Source of the DNA: an uncultured Porphyromonadaceae bacterium
GTDB taxonomy: Bacteria > Bacteroidota > Bacteroidia > Bacteroidales > Muribaculaceae
NCBI GenBank assembly: GCA_947178215.1
Contig: CAMWXJ010000011.1
Coordinates: 1 to 64,000 of the forward strand
Length of the DNA: 64,000 bases
Direction: 5' to 3'
A program made the translations under genes and the position numbers. The notes beneath the pieces are model-generated. The model saw nothing but the letters and a program-made list of their open reading frames with translations. It made no database searches and had not been told where the DNA came from. This document shows, piece after piece, positions 17,245-25,439 of this stretch; positions within the stretch are counted from its first letter, which is position 1; each line of letters begins with the position of its first letter.

Positions 17245-20200
17245 TCAGAAGGGAATGACAGCGGGGCGCGGGGTGCGGATACGAGGTTTCAGCTCGCCGC
17301 CGGTGACGATTGAGCGGGACGCTGAGGGAGCCACGAGGAGCGAGGCTCCGGCGCGGGCCGTGTCGGCGCTGTCGGCTACCGTCCATGTCTCTGTGGCGGG
17401 GTTGAAGATGCAGGCGTAGGGATTGAAGCGATACCACTCAATGGGGTGCGAGAGGTAGTCGGGAGCCTGGTCGACGAGCGCGGCAAGGAACACGTCGGCA
17501 TTGACGCCGCCCACAGCGAGTATGCTGCCGTCGGGGAGCGTTGCCGCCGCTCCGCCGCCGAGGCTCAGGGGCTTGCCCGAGGGTTCGGCGGGGCCTGCCA
17601 CGACGCTCCATTTCTTGCGCTTGGTGTCGTAGCGGAGGCCGTCGGTCGAGAGAGTAGGCTCGGCCGTGGCGGTTCGGCCGGCGAAGCCGCCGAAGATGTA
17701 GAGGTTGTTGCCGGCAGCAGCCATTACGGGCTGGTTGCGGGCATCTCCTGGCATCGGTTTGAGCGCGGTCCAGCCCTTGGCGGTGTTGTCGAGGTCGAGC
17801 ACGAGGAGCTCACGGCCGGCAGCGCCGTCGGGGCCGTTGCCGCCTGCGAGATACACCTTGCGGCCTATCGCGGCTGCGGCTGCATTGTCGACACCGTAAG
17901 GGAGCGCGGGGAGGTCGCTGAGCTGCTTGCCGTCAAAGAAACGCACGTCGGCCGAACGCCCGTCGGCATTGCTGCCGCCGATGAGCACCACTCCGTCGGG
18001 CAAAGTGACGGTTGCGCCGTAAGCCATAGGCTCGGGGAGCTGCCCTGCGAGGGTCCATTCGAGTACATCGGCCGCCGGGTCGGCGGTGTAGATGCCCGAG
18101 TAGAACTTCTTCTGCGCGCCGGGGGCGAGCGGGGTGTCGGTGGGGAAGTTGCAGCCTCCGGCAATCATGACGAGGCCAGAAGGGAGCGTGCCGCCAAACG
18201 AACCCGACAATCCACGTTCGATACCCACGTCGGGATTGCCGGCCGCTTCGGCCGCGATTTTGAATGTTGAGGCGGGGAGGAGTGCGGCATTGACGAGGTT
18301 GGCGCGGGTAAAGGGCTGCCAGCCATAACGGGCCGCAGAGGGATTAGGTTCGTTCATTGAGCTGAGGATTATTCGATTGCCGTCGACAACGGCGACGGCG
18401 GGATAGAATGGGCCGAGAGGCGATGACGCCACCTCGAAGCCGATAATAGAGTCGCCCGACGAAGCGTGCATACCGTCGGCCCACTTCATCTCTACGGCGA
18501 GGCGTCCGCCGGGAAGACTGTAAGCCTTTACCGGCAGCGGGCCGGAGGGCACTGTGGAGCCGCTCGAATATACGTCGTGTAGGGCTATGGCCGCCAGGCG
18601 GCGCCCCACCTCACGCTTTCGGCGCGGATGAACGTCGAGCGAATCGCCCATGTCGGATGTCACGGCCATGCCTGTGCCGGATATAGACTCGGCAAGACGG
18701 CGCTGGCTGTCGCGGAACGCCGGCCACGACGGACGGTTAAGGCTCGACAGCTGGGTGAAGATAAAAGGCATTTCAGGGCTGTCGAACTGACGGCGCCACG
18801 AGGCCACGAGGCGCTTGAACATACGCTCGTGTACTTCGAGGTTGTGGGCGTTGCTCTCGCCCTGATACCAGATTGTACCGGCAACGGGGAGCGCTCCGAG
18901 CGGCAGCACGCCCGCACCGAAGAGATAGGCCGGCCCGTAGGGGTGGCTGTGGCCGGGAGCGTTGAGCTTGGCACGACCCTGGGCCCAGGGCTGGATATAG
19001 TCGTTATTGCGCCAGTCGACGAGCACCTGCGGCTCCTCGCGCTGAAGAGTCTCGAGGTCAATCCAGCTCTCGGTGGTGGAACCGCCCACAGGGTTGGCGA
19101 CAATGCCGACAGGCACGTCAAGCGAATCGCGCAGCGTACGGGCGAAGAAATAGGCCACGGCGCTGACAGCGGGCAGCGTGGAGGGGGAGGCTATGCTCCA
19201 ACGGTCGGGCACGCAGTAATAGTCGAGCGAGTCGACACGAGCCATATCCTCAGCACTCCATGTCACGGCGTCGGTAGCGGGATTAGGTGCCATGGTGAAG
19301 AATCTCAGCAGCGAGTCGGGCGCCGAAGCTATGGCTTCGGGACCCTCGACGGCAGCCGAAAGATGGAACTCCATGTTGCTCTGGCCCGAGGCAATCCACA
19401 CCTCGCCGATAGCGACATCGGGAAGGGTAATCACAGTGTCGGGGGCGGTCACGGTGAGGGTGAGGCCGGTGGCCTCGCCGCGCGCGGGCAGCGTCACGAC
19501 AAAGCGGCCGTCGCTGCCGGCCGTGGCTGTGGCGCGGTCGCCGCCGAGAGTGGCGGTGACGGTGACGCCTTTGTCGGCACGGCCCTCGACGCGTATAGGC
19601 CGATAGCGCTGGAGCACCATGCCCGGGGCGTAGACGGGCAGCAGACGCGTGGGGCCACGGCGACCTGTGATAGCGGCAGCGGCCTCGCGGGCCATGATGG
19701 CGGCACCGGTCGAGTCGGGATGCACCGCGTCGTGTATCAGCTCGGGCCGATAGGTAAGGCCGCGCCCGAGGTCTACAAGCTCCACGCCGGCCACTTCGGC
19801 CACGCGGGCTATGACGTTGTTGATGCTGTCGCGCCATGCCTGGGTGCCGGTTGCAAACCGGCGGTGGGCCGCTCCGAGCGGCGTGAGGCGCGAAATCATG
19901 ATGCGTATGTCGGGATTGACGCGACGATACGAATCAATCAGGTCAAGATAATCGCCGACGAAGTCGGAGCCGAAGTCGGGCCAGTCGCGCGGGTCGGTGT
20001 CGTTGACGCCGAGATGTATCAGCGCTATGTCGGGCTTGAAATCGAGTGATGCCTTGTACTCGTCCTTTTCGATATACGGCCTGTGGCCGCGGGTAAGGAG
20101 CGTGGTGCCCGAGTGGCCGAAGTTGCCCACCTCATATCCCGGCCCCAGCAGACGCGAGAGCACGGAGGGATATGACTGTGTGGCAGGGTCGGCGAGCAGA

Positions 20201-20319
20201 TAGCCGTAGGTGATTGAGTTGCCTATGCAGGCTACGCGGACCGGTTTTTCGGCCCTCGCGGGGCCGAAAGCGGCCAGCACCGACATCAGTGAGGCGGCAA
20301 GGAGTTTTTGCAGATGCAT
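17245..20319 (-). CDS. Three-domain sialate protein: SGNH esterase, SASA O-acetylesterase, Kelch mutarotase
   Basis: A 1024-residue exported protein with signal peptide 1-23. Domain 1 (about 25-220) is an SGNH hydrolase with S35 (GNSITYG), G68, N106 (GVNDT) and the D197/H200 pair (DAVHP). Domain 2 (about 225-610) is a sialate O-acetylesterase (SASA) with nucleophile S314 (SGQSNME), WYQGESN at 484-490 and D562/H564 (LDVHP). Domain 3 (about 690-1015) is a Kelch propeller of the cyclically permuted N-acetylneuraminate mutarotase type. The protein would strip O-acetyl groups from sialic acids and speed alpha/beta conversion in the periplasm, preparing substrate for uptake. It lies 19 bases after the AGE epimerase gene and 8 before the SDR gene. 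Domain calls are firm; the combined activity is inference. Confidence 0.88.
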   Translation of the reverse strand: MHLQKLLAASLMSVLAAFGPARAEKPVRVACIGNSITYGYLLADPATQSYPSVLSRLLGPGYEVGNFGHSGTTLLTRGHRPYIEKDEYKASLDFKPDIALIHLGVNDTDPRDWPDFGSDFVGDYLDLIDSYRRVNPDIRIMISRLTPLGAAHRRFATGTQAWRDSINNVIARVAEVAGVELVDLGRGLTYRPELIHDAVHPDSTGAAIMAREAAAAITGRRGPTRLLPVYAPGMVLQRYRPIRVEGRADKGVTVTATLGGDRATATAGSDGRFVVTLPARGEATGLTLTVTAPDTVITLPDVAIGEVWIASGQSNMEFHLSAAVEGPEAIASAPDSLLRFFTMAPNPATDAVTWSAEDMARVDSLDYYCVPDRWSIASPSTLPAVSAVAYFFARTLRDSLDVPVGIVANPVGGSTTESWIDLETLQREEPQVLVDWRNNDYIQPWAQGRAKLNAPGHSHPYGPAYLFGAGVLPLGALPVAGTIWYQGESNAHNLEVHERMFKRLVASWRRQFDSPEMPFIFTQLSSLNRPSWPAFRDSQRRLAESISGTGMAVTSDMGDSLDVHPRRKREVGRRLAAIALHDVYSSGSTVPSGPLPVKAYSLPGGRLAVEMKWADGMHASSGDSIIGFEVASSPLGPFYPAVAVVDGNRIILSSMNEPNPSAARYGWQPFTRANLVNAALLPASTFKIAAEAAGNPDVGIERGLSGSFGGTLPSGLVMIAGGCNFPTDTPLAPGAQKKFYSGIYTADPAADVLEWTLAGQLPEPMAYGATVTLPDGVVLIGGSNADGRSADVRFFDGKQLSDLPALPYGVDNAAAAAIGRKVYLAGGNGPDGAAGRELLVLDLDNTAKGWTALKPMPGDARNQPVMAAAGNNLYIFGGFAGRTATAEPTLSTDGLRYDTKRKKWSVVAGPAEPSGKPLSLGGGAAATLPDGSILAVGGVNADVFLAALVDQAPDYLSHPIEWYRFNPYACIFNPATETWTVADSADTARAGASLLVAPSASRSIVTGGELKPRIRTPRPAVIPF

Positions 20320-20338
20320 CGTTGTTTCCGGCAGGGTG

Positions 20339-21559
20339 TTATGACAGTCGCTCGGCGAGAATGTCGGTGATAAGCATGGAGCTCTTAATCATCATACGCG
20401 GAATATGGAACGGGCCCTTGAAGAGGTTGCCCTTGGCGGGCTGGGCGACTGTGCCGTCGCGGTGTAGATAGCCATACCACTCGCCGTACTCCGGGTCGGG
20501 CAGATGCGTGTAGGCCCACTCGTTGGCGAGGCGGTGCATTTCGAGATACTTGGTGTCGCCGGTGGCGAGATAGGCGTAGAGTGTGGCGATGACAGCCTCG
20601 GTCTGCGGCCACCAGAACTTCATGTCCTGCGAGTAGTCCTGCTGCGGGAAGCCCTTGGCGTCGACAAAGTTGATGATGCCGCCGTACTGCTTGTCCCAGC
20701 CGAGCTCCCACGACCAGTCGAGGATTGTAAGAGCGGTGTCGGTAAGCGTCTTGTCGCAGTTGCGGTAACGTGCCTCTTCAAGGATAAACCAGGCCGTCTC
20801 GATGCAGTGGCCGGGGTTGATGGTGCGTCCGGCGATGGTGTCGATGAGCTTGCCTTCGGGCGTCACCATTTCGAGCAGTGCCTTGACCTCGGGATGCATG
20901 AACTTGGTGCGTATCAGATCGAGCGAGCAGTCGATGCGGTCCATGAGCCCGGCCTCGCGCGCGGCCTCGTCGCCCACAGCGCGGCGTATGCTGGCCGCGG
21001 TATTGAGCAGAATCATCGTTATGGAGTGGCCTATGGCCTGCAACTCCGGCAGATACTTCGGTTCAAGGATGCCGGGGGTGTCGATGAAACGCACAATATC
21101 GGCAAACAGGCGCAGCGCCTTAATGCCGTACTCCTTGTTGCCCGAAGCTATCGAGTATTCGCTCATGGCGATAGCGGCGAAGCACTCCGAGAACACATAG
21201 CGACGCTTGCGCAGGGGGCGACCCTCGGCTGTCACCTCGAAGTACATGCGGCCATCGGTGTCGAAGCAGTGGGCCTCGATGAAGTCGATGCAGCTGCGCG
21301 ACATTTCAAGGTATTCGGGCGAGGGGTTGATATTATTGTAGGCGTAGGCGTAGATGAAGCCGCAACGGCCCTGAAACCACACGCTCTTGGTCGAGTCCAT
21401 GAGTCGGCCTTCGCGGTCCACGCAGGTGTAGACGCCGCCGTTTACAGGGTCAGCTCCATGTTCGAGCCAGAAGGGAAGTATGTCGGAAGTAAGGTCGGTG
21501 CGATAGCGGTCGGCCCATTCGCTCAGATATTTTCTGATGCTGTCGGTTGATTCAAACAT
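20339..21559 (-). CDS. nanE: AGE-family N-acylglucosamine 2-epimerase
   Basis: A 406-residue cytoplasmic (alpha/alpha)6-barrel protein of the AGE family, which interconverts N-acetylmannosamine and N-acetylglucosamine. Catalytic histidines expected from the family are present at H251 (NPGHCIETAW) and H385 (GPFHIPRMM). The substrate-pocket segment WFQGRCGFIYAYAYN is at about 61-75. In Bacteroides this AGE-type enzyme replaces the TIM-barrel NanE of enterobacteria in the NanL-NanE-NanT route. The gene starts 21 bases after the lyase stop, so it acts directly after it: ManNAc released by the lyase becomes GlcNAc. No signal peptide. Confidence 0.9.
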   Translation of the reverse strand: MFESTDSIRKYLSEWADRYRTDLTSDILPFWLEHGADPVNGGVYTCVDREGRLMDSTKSVWFQGRCGFIYAYAYNNINPSPEYLEMSRSCIDFIEAHCFDTDGRMYFEVTAEGRPLRKRRYVFSECFAAIAMSEYSIASGNKEYGIKALRLFADIVRFIDTPGILEPKYLPELQAIGHSITMILLNTAASIRRAVGDEAAREAGLMDRIDCSLDLIRTKFMHPEVKALLEMVTPEGKLIDTIAGRTINPGHCIETAWFILEEARYRNCDKTLTDTALTILDWSWELGWDKQYGGIINFVDAKGFPQQDYSQDMKFWWPQTEAVIATLYAYLATGDTKYLEMHRLANEWAYTHLPDPEYGEWYGYLHRDGTVAQPAKGNLFKGPFHIPRMMIKSSMLITDILAERLS

Positions 21560-21580
21560 ATCGTTGTCGCGGGTTGAGGG

Positions 21581-22525
21581 TCAGAGTTTGTTGCAGCGGC
21601 AGAAGAAGTCAATCTCGTCGAGCTCGCGACGGAGCGATTCTTCCTCCTCGTCGGTGATGTTGCGGAAAGGCACGCGGTTGGGGCCGAGGTCGAGGCCTAT
21701 GAGCTTCATGATGCGCTTGCCGCCCACGATGTTGCCGCGGTAGCGGCATATCACGTTGATTACGGCCTGCGAGAAGTTCTGATGCTCGCGTGCGGCCTCG
21801 ATGTCGCCGCGCTTCCAGGCCTCGATGATGGCGTTGAGCTCGCGGCCATTGTAGTTGGTGGTGCCGCCGATGCCGCCCTGTGCGCCGCCCTGAGCGAGCG
21901 ACGGAAGTATTGTCTCGTCCTGACCGTGGAGCATGTCAAACTTGCCGTCGCCGTAGAGGCGGCACTGGTTGTACTCATAGAGGCTCTCGAATGTGTACTT
22001 GATGCCGGCGAAGTTGGGCACGCGGCCGTCGACAGCGGCAAGCAGTTCCGTCATGGGGAGGAAAGCGCCGTTGAACGCGGGGATATGGTAGTAGTAGAAG
22101 GGAAGCTCGGGAGCACCCGAAGCAATCTCTTCGATATATTTCACAAGCTCTTCGATGCGGCCTATCTTGGGGAAGGGGGGAGCCATGGCTCCGATACCCC
22201 ATGCGCCGATTTCGGCGGCGTGGCGGGCAAGCTCCTTGGCCGAGCGGAGGCAGCATGAGCCCACATGTACTATTACCTTGAAGTCGGGGTCGTCGCCCAC
22301 GGCGGCTACCCATGCTTCGGCGAGACGCTTGCGCTCGTCGTCGGTGAGCATATAGCCCTCGCCCGACGAACCGTTGATAAATACGCCCTTCATGCCGTTG
22401 GCGCGGAGCATGTTGTAGTAGGCGGGGATAGGCTCAAGGTTGAGGTCGCCTTCGGGGGTAAAGGGAGTGAAGGGGGCGTCGATGAGGCCCGTAATCTTCT
22501 CGAATTGCTTCATTTCAGTGCTCAT
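21581..22525 (-). CDS. nanL: N-acetylneuraminate lyase
   Basis: A 314-residue class I aldolase of the DapA/NanA family. It has the substrate-carboxylate loop GSSGE at 52-56, the conserved tyrosine in YYYHIP (Y146) and the Schiff-base lysine K176 (GIKYT). It splits N-acetylneuraminate into ManNAc and pyruvate in the cytoplasm. Neighbouring sialate genes decide NanL over dihydrodipicolinate synthase. It is the first gene of a five-gene operon with a recognisable promoter at 22595-22630. An alternative start four codons later (MKQFEKITG) is possible. Confidence 0.92.
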   Translation of the reverse strand: MSTEMKQFEKITGLIDAPFTPFTPEGDLNLEPIPAYYNMLRANGMKGVFINGSSGEGYMLTDDERKRLAEAWVAAVGDDPDFKVIVHVGSCCLRSAKELARHAAEIGAWGIGAMAPPFPKIGRIEELVKYIEEIASGAPELPFYYYHIPAFNGAFLPMTELLAAVDGRVPNFAGIKYTFESLYEYNQCRLYGDGKFDMLHGQDETILPSLAQGGAQGGIGGTTNYNGRELNAIIEAWKRGDIEAAREHQNFSQAVINVICRYRGNIVGGKRIMKLIGLDLGPNRVPFRNITDEEEESLRRELDEIDFFCRCNKL

Positions 22526-22594
22526 GGTGCAATGTATATGTCGATTGTTTTTGTTGTTGTCGTGACCTGTGTCGCGATGTGATTAATCAAATCG

Positions 22595-22630
22595 CAAATT
22601 TAGCGTTTTATTTTGTGACAAAAACAAAAA
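22595..22630 (-). promoter_or_regulatory. Promoter of the sialic-acid operon
   Basis: On the minus strand TAAATTTG (22595-22602) is an exact -7 match. Two TTTTTG copies lie upstream (22619-22624 and 22625-22630), with 16 and 22 bases of spacing; the second is closer to the usual distance. The leader would be about 60-65 bases. The hairpin at 22631-22668 abuts the upstream edge and could also act as an operator. Confidence 0.6.
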
Positions 22631-22668
22631 TTCAGCCCAATCGACGAGAATTTACCGATTGAGCTGAA
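22631..22668 (-). terminator. Second terminator-like hairpin upstream of nanL (possible sRNA end)
   Basis: TTCAGCCCAATCG (22631-22643) pairs with CGATTGAGCTGAA (22656-22668) apart from one C/A mismatch. On the minus strand the stem is followed by TTTTTG. No protein gene ends here: the GH16 gene already has its own terminator at 22837-22880. So this is either the 3' end of a small RNA made from 22669-22830, a back-up terminator, or a dyad operator next to the nan promoter. Upstream, ATTGCC/GGCAAT (22684-22689, 22715-22720) encloses GACAT/ATGTC (22697-22701, 22706-22710), a second hairpin. The rest of 22721-22836 shows nothing I can name. Confidence 0.5.
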
Positions 22669-22836
22669 CAATGCTCGTATCAGATTGCCATCTGGCGACA
22701 TCGACATGTCATCCGGCAATTAGCTTATGGTCAATCGCGGTCAACACGAATCACTATCTCATAGTCGTCTCGCTCGGGATTATTATGTTAATTTTTACAA
22801 TAATTTACTGATTTATCACAACGAGAGTACATAAAA

Positions 22837-22880
22837 ACGTTTTCCGTTTTCCACACGGCGGGGTGGAAAACGGAAAACGT
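22837..22880 (-). terminator. Intrinsic terminator of the GH16 gene
   Basis: A perfect 18-pair inverted repeat (ACGTTTTCCGTTTTCCAC at 22837-22854 and its complement at 22863-22880) with an eight-base loop. On the minus strand it is followed by TTTTTA. It lies 25 bases beyond the GH16 stop at 22906 and is the strongest terminator in the window. Confidence 0.88.
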
Positions 22881-22905
22881 AAGACTTAGACGATGACGGG
22901 GCCAA

Positions 22906-23700
22906 TCAGGGCTGTTCGCGCTGATATACGCGCACCCAGTCGACCTCGGTCAGATAGGTGTGGGAGGTATCGGCGTCAGCGGCCCATGAGCCGTTGCCCA
23001 CGCTCTGATTGAGAATCAGATAATACTTGTTATCGTCGAAAGGCCACAGGCCTCCGTTGATAGTCGAGCGTGTGACGGTGCCACACACGCGCCCGTCGAT
23101 GGTGAAGCGCATCTCGCCCGGAGTCCACTCCACGCCATACACGTGCCACTCCCCTATATCGGTGGGCTCCTTGTAGGCTGCGGTGATGATGTCGTCGTTG
23201 GCGACGCGACCGGTGTGGAGCGTGGCGTAGGCCACGTTCTCGGCGTTTATCGACTCGAAAATGTCTATTTCGCCGGCTGTGGGCCAGCCGTCGGGCTGGC
23301 TGTCGGGCATCATCCAGAACGCGGGGAAAGAGCCGCGGTAGCCGTCAACCCTCATACGTGCCTCGACGCGCCCGTGACGTATCGAGAAATGGCCGCGGGT
23401 CTCTATCGCGCCCGACACCATTGCGCCCGGATTGTCGGCATCGGGAGTGTCGTTGGGTCGGCAATACATTTTCAGTACTCCGTCCTCCACGACCATGAGG
23501 TCGGGGCGCGTGGAGATGAAACGCGCCCACGCCGCATTGGAGCGGGCCGGGGTGGAATAGAGGTCGGCCGACGGCGCGGCGGGACCGGGCGCGTCAAACT
23601 CATCGTGCCACACAAGGGTATAACCATCGGGCGACGAAGCGGCTGCGCCTAACGACATAAGCGAGCACAATAGTGTGAATGTTGCTGATTTGAGATTCAT
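22906..23700 (-). CDS. GH16 endo-beta-glycanase
   Basis: A 264-residue exported single-domain enzyme with a signal peptide (about 1-22) and a GH16 jelly roll (about 28-262). The beta-bulge catalytic motif is complete: E144 (nucleophile), D146 and E149 (acid/base) in GEIDIFE. WHDEF near 31-35 and the closing VDWVRVYQ are typical ends. GH16 enzymes cut internal beta-1,3 or beta-1,4 links in glucans or galactans, and some gut members cut mucin O-glycans. The nearby sialate and fucosidase genes make a mucin-type target plausible, but specificity cannot be read. Its transcript ends at the 18-pair terminator. Confidence 0.9.
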   Translation of the reverse strand: MNLKSATFTLLCSLMSLGAAASSPDGYTLVWHDEFDAPGPAAPSADLYSTPARSNAAWARFISTRPDLMVVEDGVLKMYCRPNDTPDADNPGAMVSGAIETRGHFSIRHGRVEARMRVDGYRGSFPAFWMMPDSQPDGWPTAGEIDIFESINAENVAYATLHTGRVANDDIITAAYKEPTDIGEWHVYGVEWTPGEMRFTIDGRVCGTVTRSTINGGLWPFDDNKYYLILNQSVGNGSWAADADTSHTYLTEVDWVRVYQREQP

Positions 23701-23798
23701 TTTTTGCGTTGTTACAGGTTAAAGTCATAACAACCGGCTTGCCGTTCCGTATCTGCTGAAAAAGTTTTTTTTGCAGCAAAAACAGTCGGCTCACGGAT

Positions 23799-25427
23799 TC
23801 ACTTGACTACTACGCGGCGCCCCGACGGCGCTTGCCACGCCTGCAACAGTTCGCGCACGAGCTTGTAGTCGGCAGCAGGATATACACTTCCGGCGAGCGA
23901 GATGCTGCGGCTCACCGCGATTTTGTCGCCCTCCGGCACTATCAAGATGTCGACTTTACCGGCGGCGTTGGCAACCGATTTGCGGTAGGGGCGCACGGCC
24001 GAGGTCACGCCTGTGAGATTGACGGTGTAGGTGTCGGTCTCGTCAATAGCGCAGGGAAGCTCGATTGCCTCCGCGCGGTCGCCTGTGAAATTGCCTATAC
24101 CCCACGAGTCTACGCCGGCGTCGCCGGCGGGAAGGGTGTAGACGGTGTAGCCGCCTCGGCGTTCCACATTGTCGCCACCTTTAAGCGTGGCGGCCTTGTC
24201 GGAGCCTTTGAGAGCGATGTCGCGCGACACAATCTTGGCCGAGTCGGCCGCCAGGTCGATCACGGCGTTGACATTAAGGGCGAGGCGCACAGGAGCAATG
24301 TCGATACGCTCGCCGCCGAGGGTGAAGCATTCGTCGCGGTCGGCGCGCAGTGCCGGCTCGTAATCGCTTGTCGACAGCGGGGTGAGGTAACGCTCCCCTG
24401 CCTTGACGAGCCAGCGCGAGATTGCCGCGGGGCTCTTGGCCTCGACGCCCGAGGGCATCAAGACAACCGCCTGTGCATCGATGCCCTCGGCTCGGAGCAT
24501 GCGGGCCATTGCGAGAGCCTTTTCGGCCTCGGTGCCTATCGCGCTGCCAACCACGTCGGCGCACTGACGGAGATGATAGCCCAGAAGCGACGGCTCGACG
24601 CGGGCGAGAGCTATTCCCTCGGCCACATAGTCGCGCACGGCGTCAATCTTGGCCTTGACATCCATGGTGTCGCTCACCACCCCCTCGGGAGCCTCGCAGA
24701 GGTCGAGCGTCTCGACCGTGAACGGCGTGAGGGCCGCTGCAAGGCTGCTTGCGGTGGTGACACTCACGCGGGCCTGGCCGTCATGGTTGAGCGGGGTGTT
24801 GGCCTCGCCCGATGCGGGAGCGATGTTGCGGAAAGTCCAGGTGTAGGTGTCGCCTTTCACCGACGGCTTGACAGCCGAGCCGGCCACACTCCAATTTACA
24901 GGCGTGCCCGACGGCACGGTCACTTCAAGGGTGTAGTCGGTAAACTCGGCGCCCTGCACAGGGATTATCTTGTCGATGTCGAGCGTCGGGGCACCGTCGC
25001 TGCTGCTCTCGATTGTATAGTCGAGGAATGCCGTCGCGCCTTTTTCAAGGCCGGTGTGGGTTACGACCATTTCGCGGAGACCGTTGAAATCGGCCGAGTT
25101 GGCCGCTCCCGACGGCAGCACCTCGTTGAAAGCGTTGGCGGGGGCGTCGATGCGGGTGCCGTCGGCCTGCACGGTGTAGCTGTCGTTGATTTTCAGCTTC
25201 TGAAAAGCGGGGTTATAGACTATGAATGTCTCGCCAAACAGCGAGAAAAAGCTCGGATTGGTGTTGAAAGTCACGGTTTTCTGCACGCGATGCGTCACCG
25301 ACCCGTCGGCGTTGAGCGTATATGAGTCTTTCACTCCCGAGAATGTCGCGTCGGCCTTGCGGGCGGCTGCCGTCAGGACGGATAATATAAGGAGTGCCGC
25401 GGCTAATGTTATCTTTTTCATTGTCAC
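23799..25427 (-). CDS. DUF3857 protein with inactive transglutaminase-like domain
   Basis: A 542-residue exported protein (signal peptide about 1-22) with a DUF3857 beta-rich domain (about 30-235) and a transglutaminase-like helical core (about 255-350). Where active members have C-K-D-K-A, this one reads GTEAEKALAMARMLRAEGID, so the catalytic cysteine is gone, and the histidine and aspartate motifs are also unrecognisable. It is therefore probably a pseudoenzyme. It starts 12 bases after the stop of an intact DUF3857-transglutaminase gene and may be its partner. The family is common in Bacteroidetes periplasms and its substrate is unknown. Confidence 0.72.
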   Translation of the reverse strand: MTMKKITLAAALLILSVLTAAARKADATFSGVKDSYTLNADGSVTHRVQKTVTFNTNPSFFSLFGETFIVYNPAFQKLKINDSYTVQADGTRIDAPANAFNEVLPSGAANSADFNGLREMVVTHTGLEKGATAFLDYTIESSSDGAPTLDIDKIIPVQGAEFTDYTLEVTVPSGTPVNWSVAGSAVKPSVKGDTYTWTFRNIAPASGEANTPLNHDGQARVSVTTASSLAAALTPFTVETLDLCEAPEGVVSDTMDVKAKIDAVRDYVAEGIALARVEPSLLGYHLRQCADVVGSAIGTEAEKALAMARMLRAEGIDAQAVVLMPSGVEAKSPAAISRWLVKAGERYLTPLSTSDYEPALRADRDECFTLGGERIDIAPVRLALNVNAVIDLAADSAKIVSRDIALKGSDKAATLKGGDNVERRGGYTVYTLPAGDAGVDSWGIGNFTGDRAEAIELPCAIDETDTYTVNLTGVTSAVRPYRKSVANAAGKVDILIVPEGDKIAVSRSISLAGSVYPAADYKLVRELLQAWQAPSGRRVVVK

Positions 25428-25439
25428 AGATGATAGGAA

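Noticed and set aside
18628..20049. 473-codon open frame opposite the sialate fusion gene
   Set aside because: Shadow. All key residues and domain motifs belong to the minus-strand frame.
23832..25325. 497-codon open frame opposite the first DUF3857 gene
   Set aside because: Shadow of a GC-rich gene, with no signal, motif or plausible promoter.
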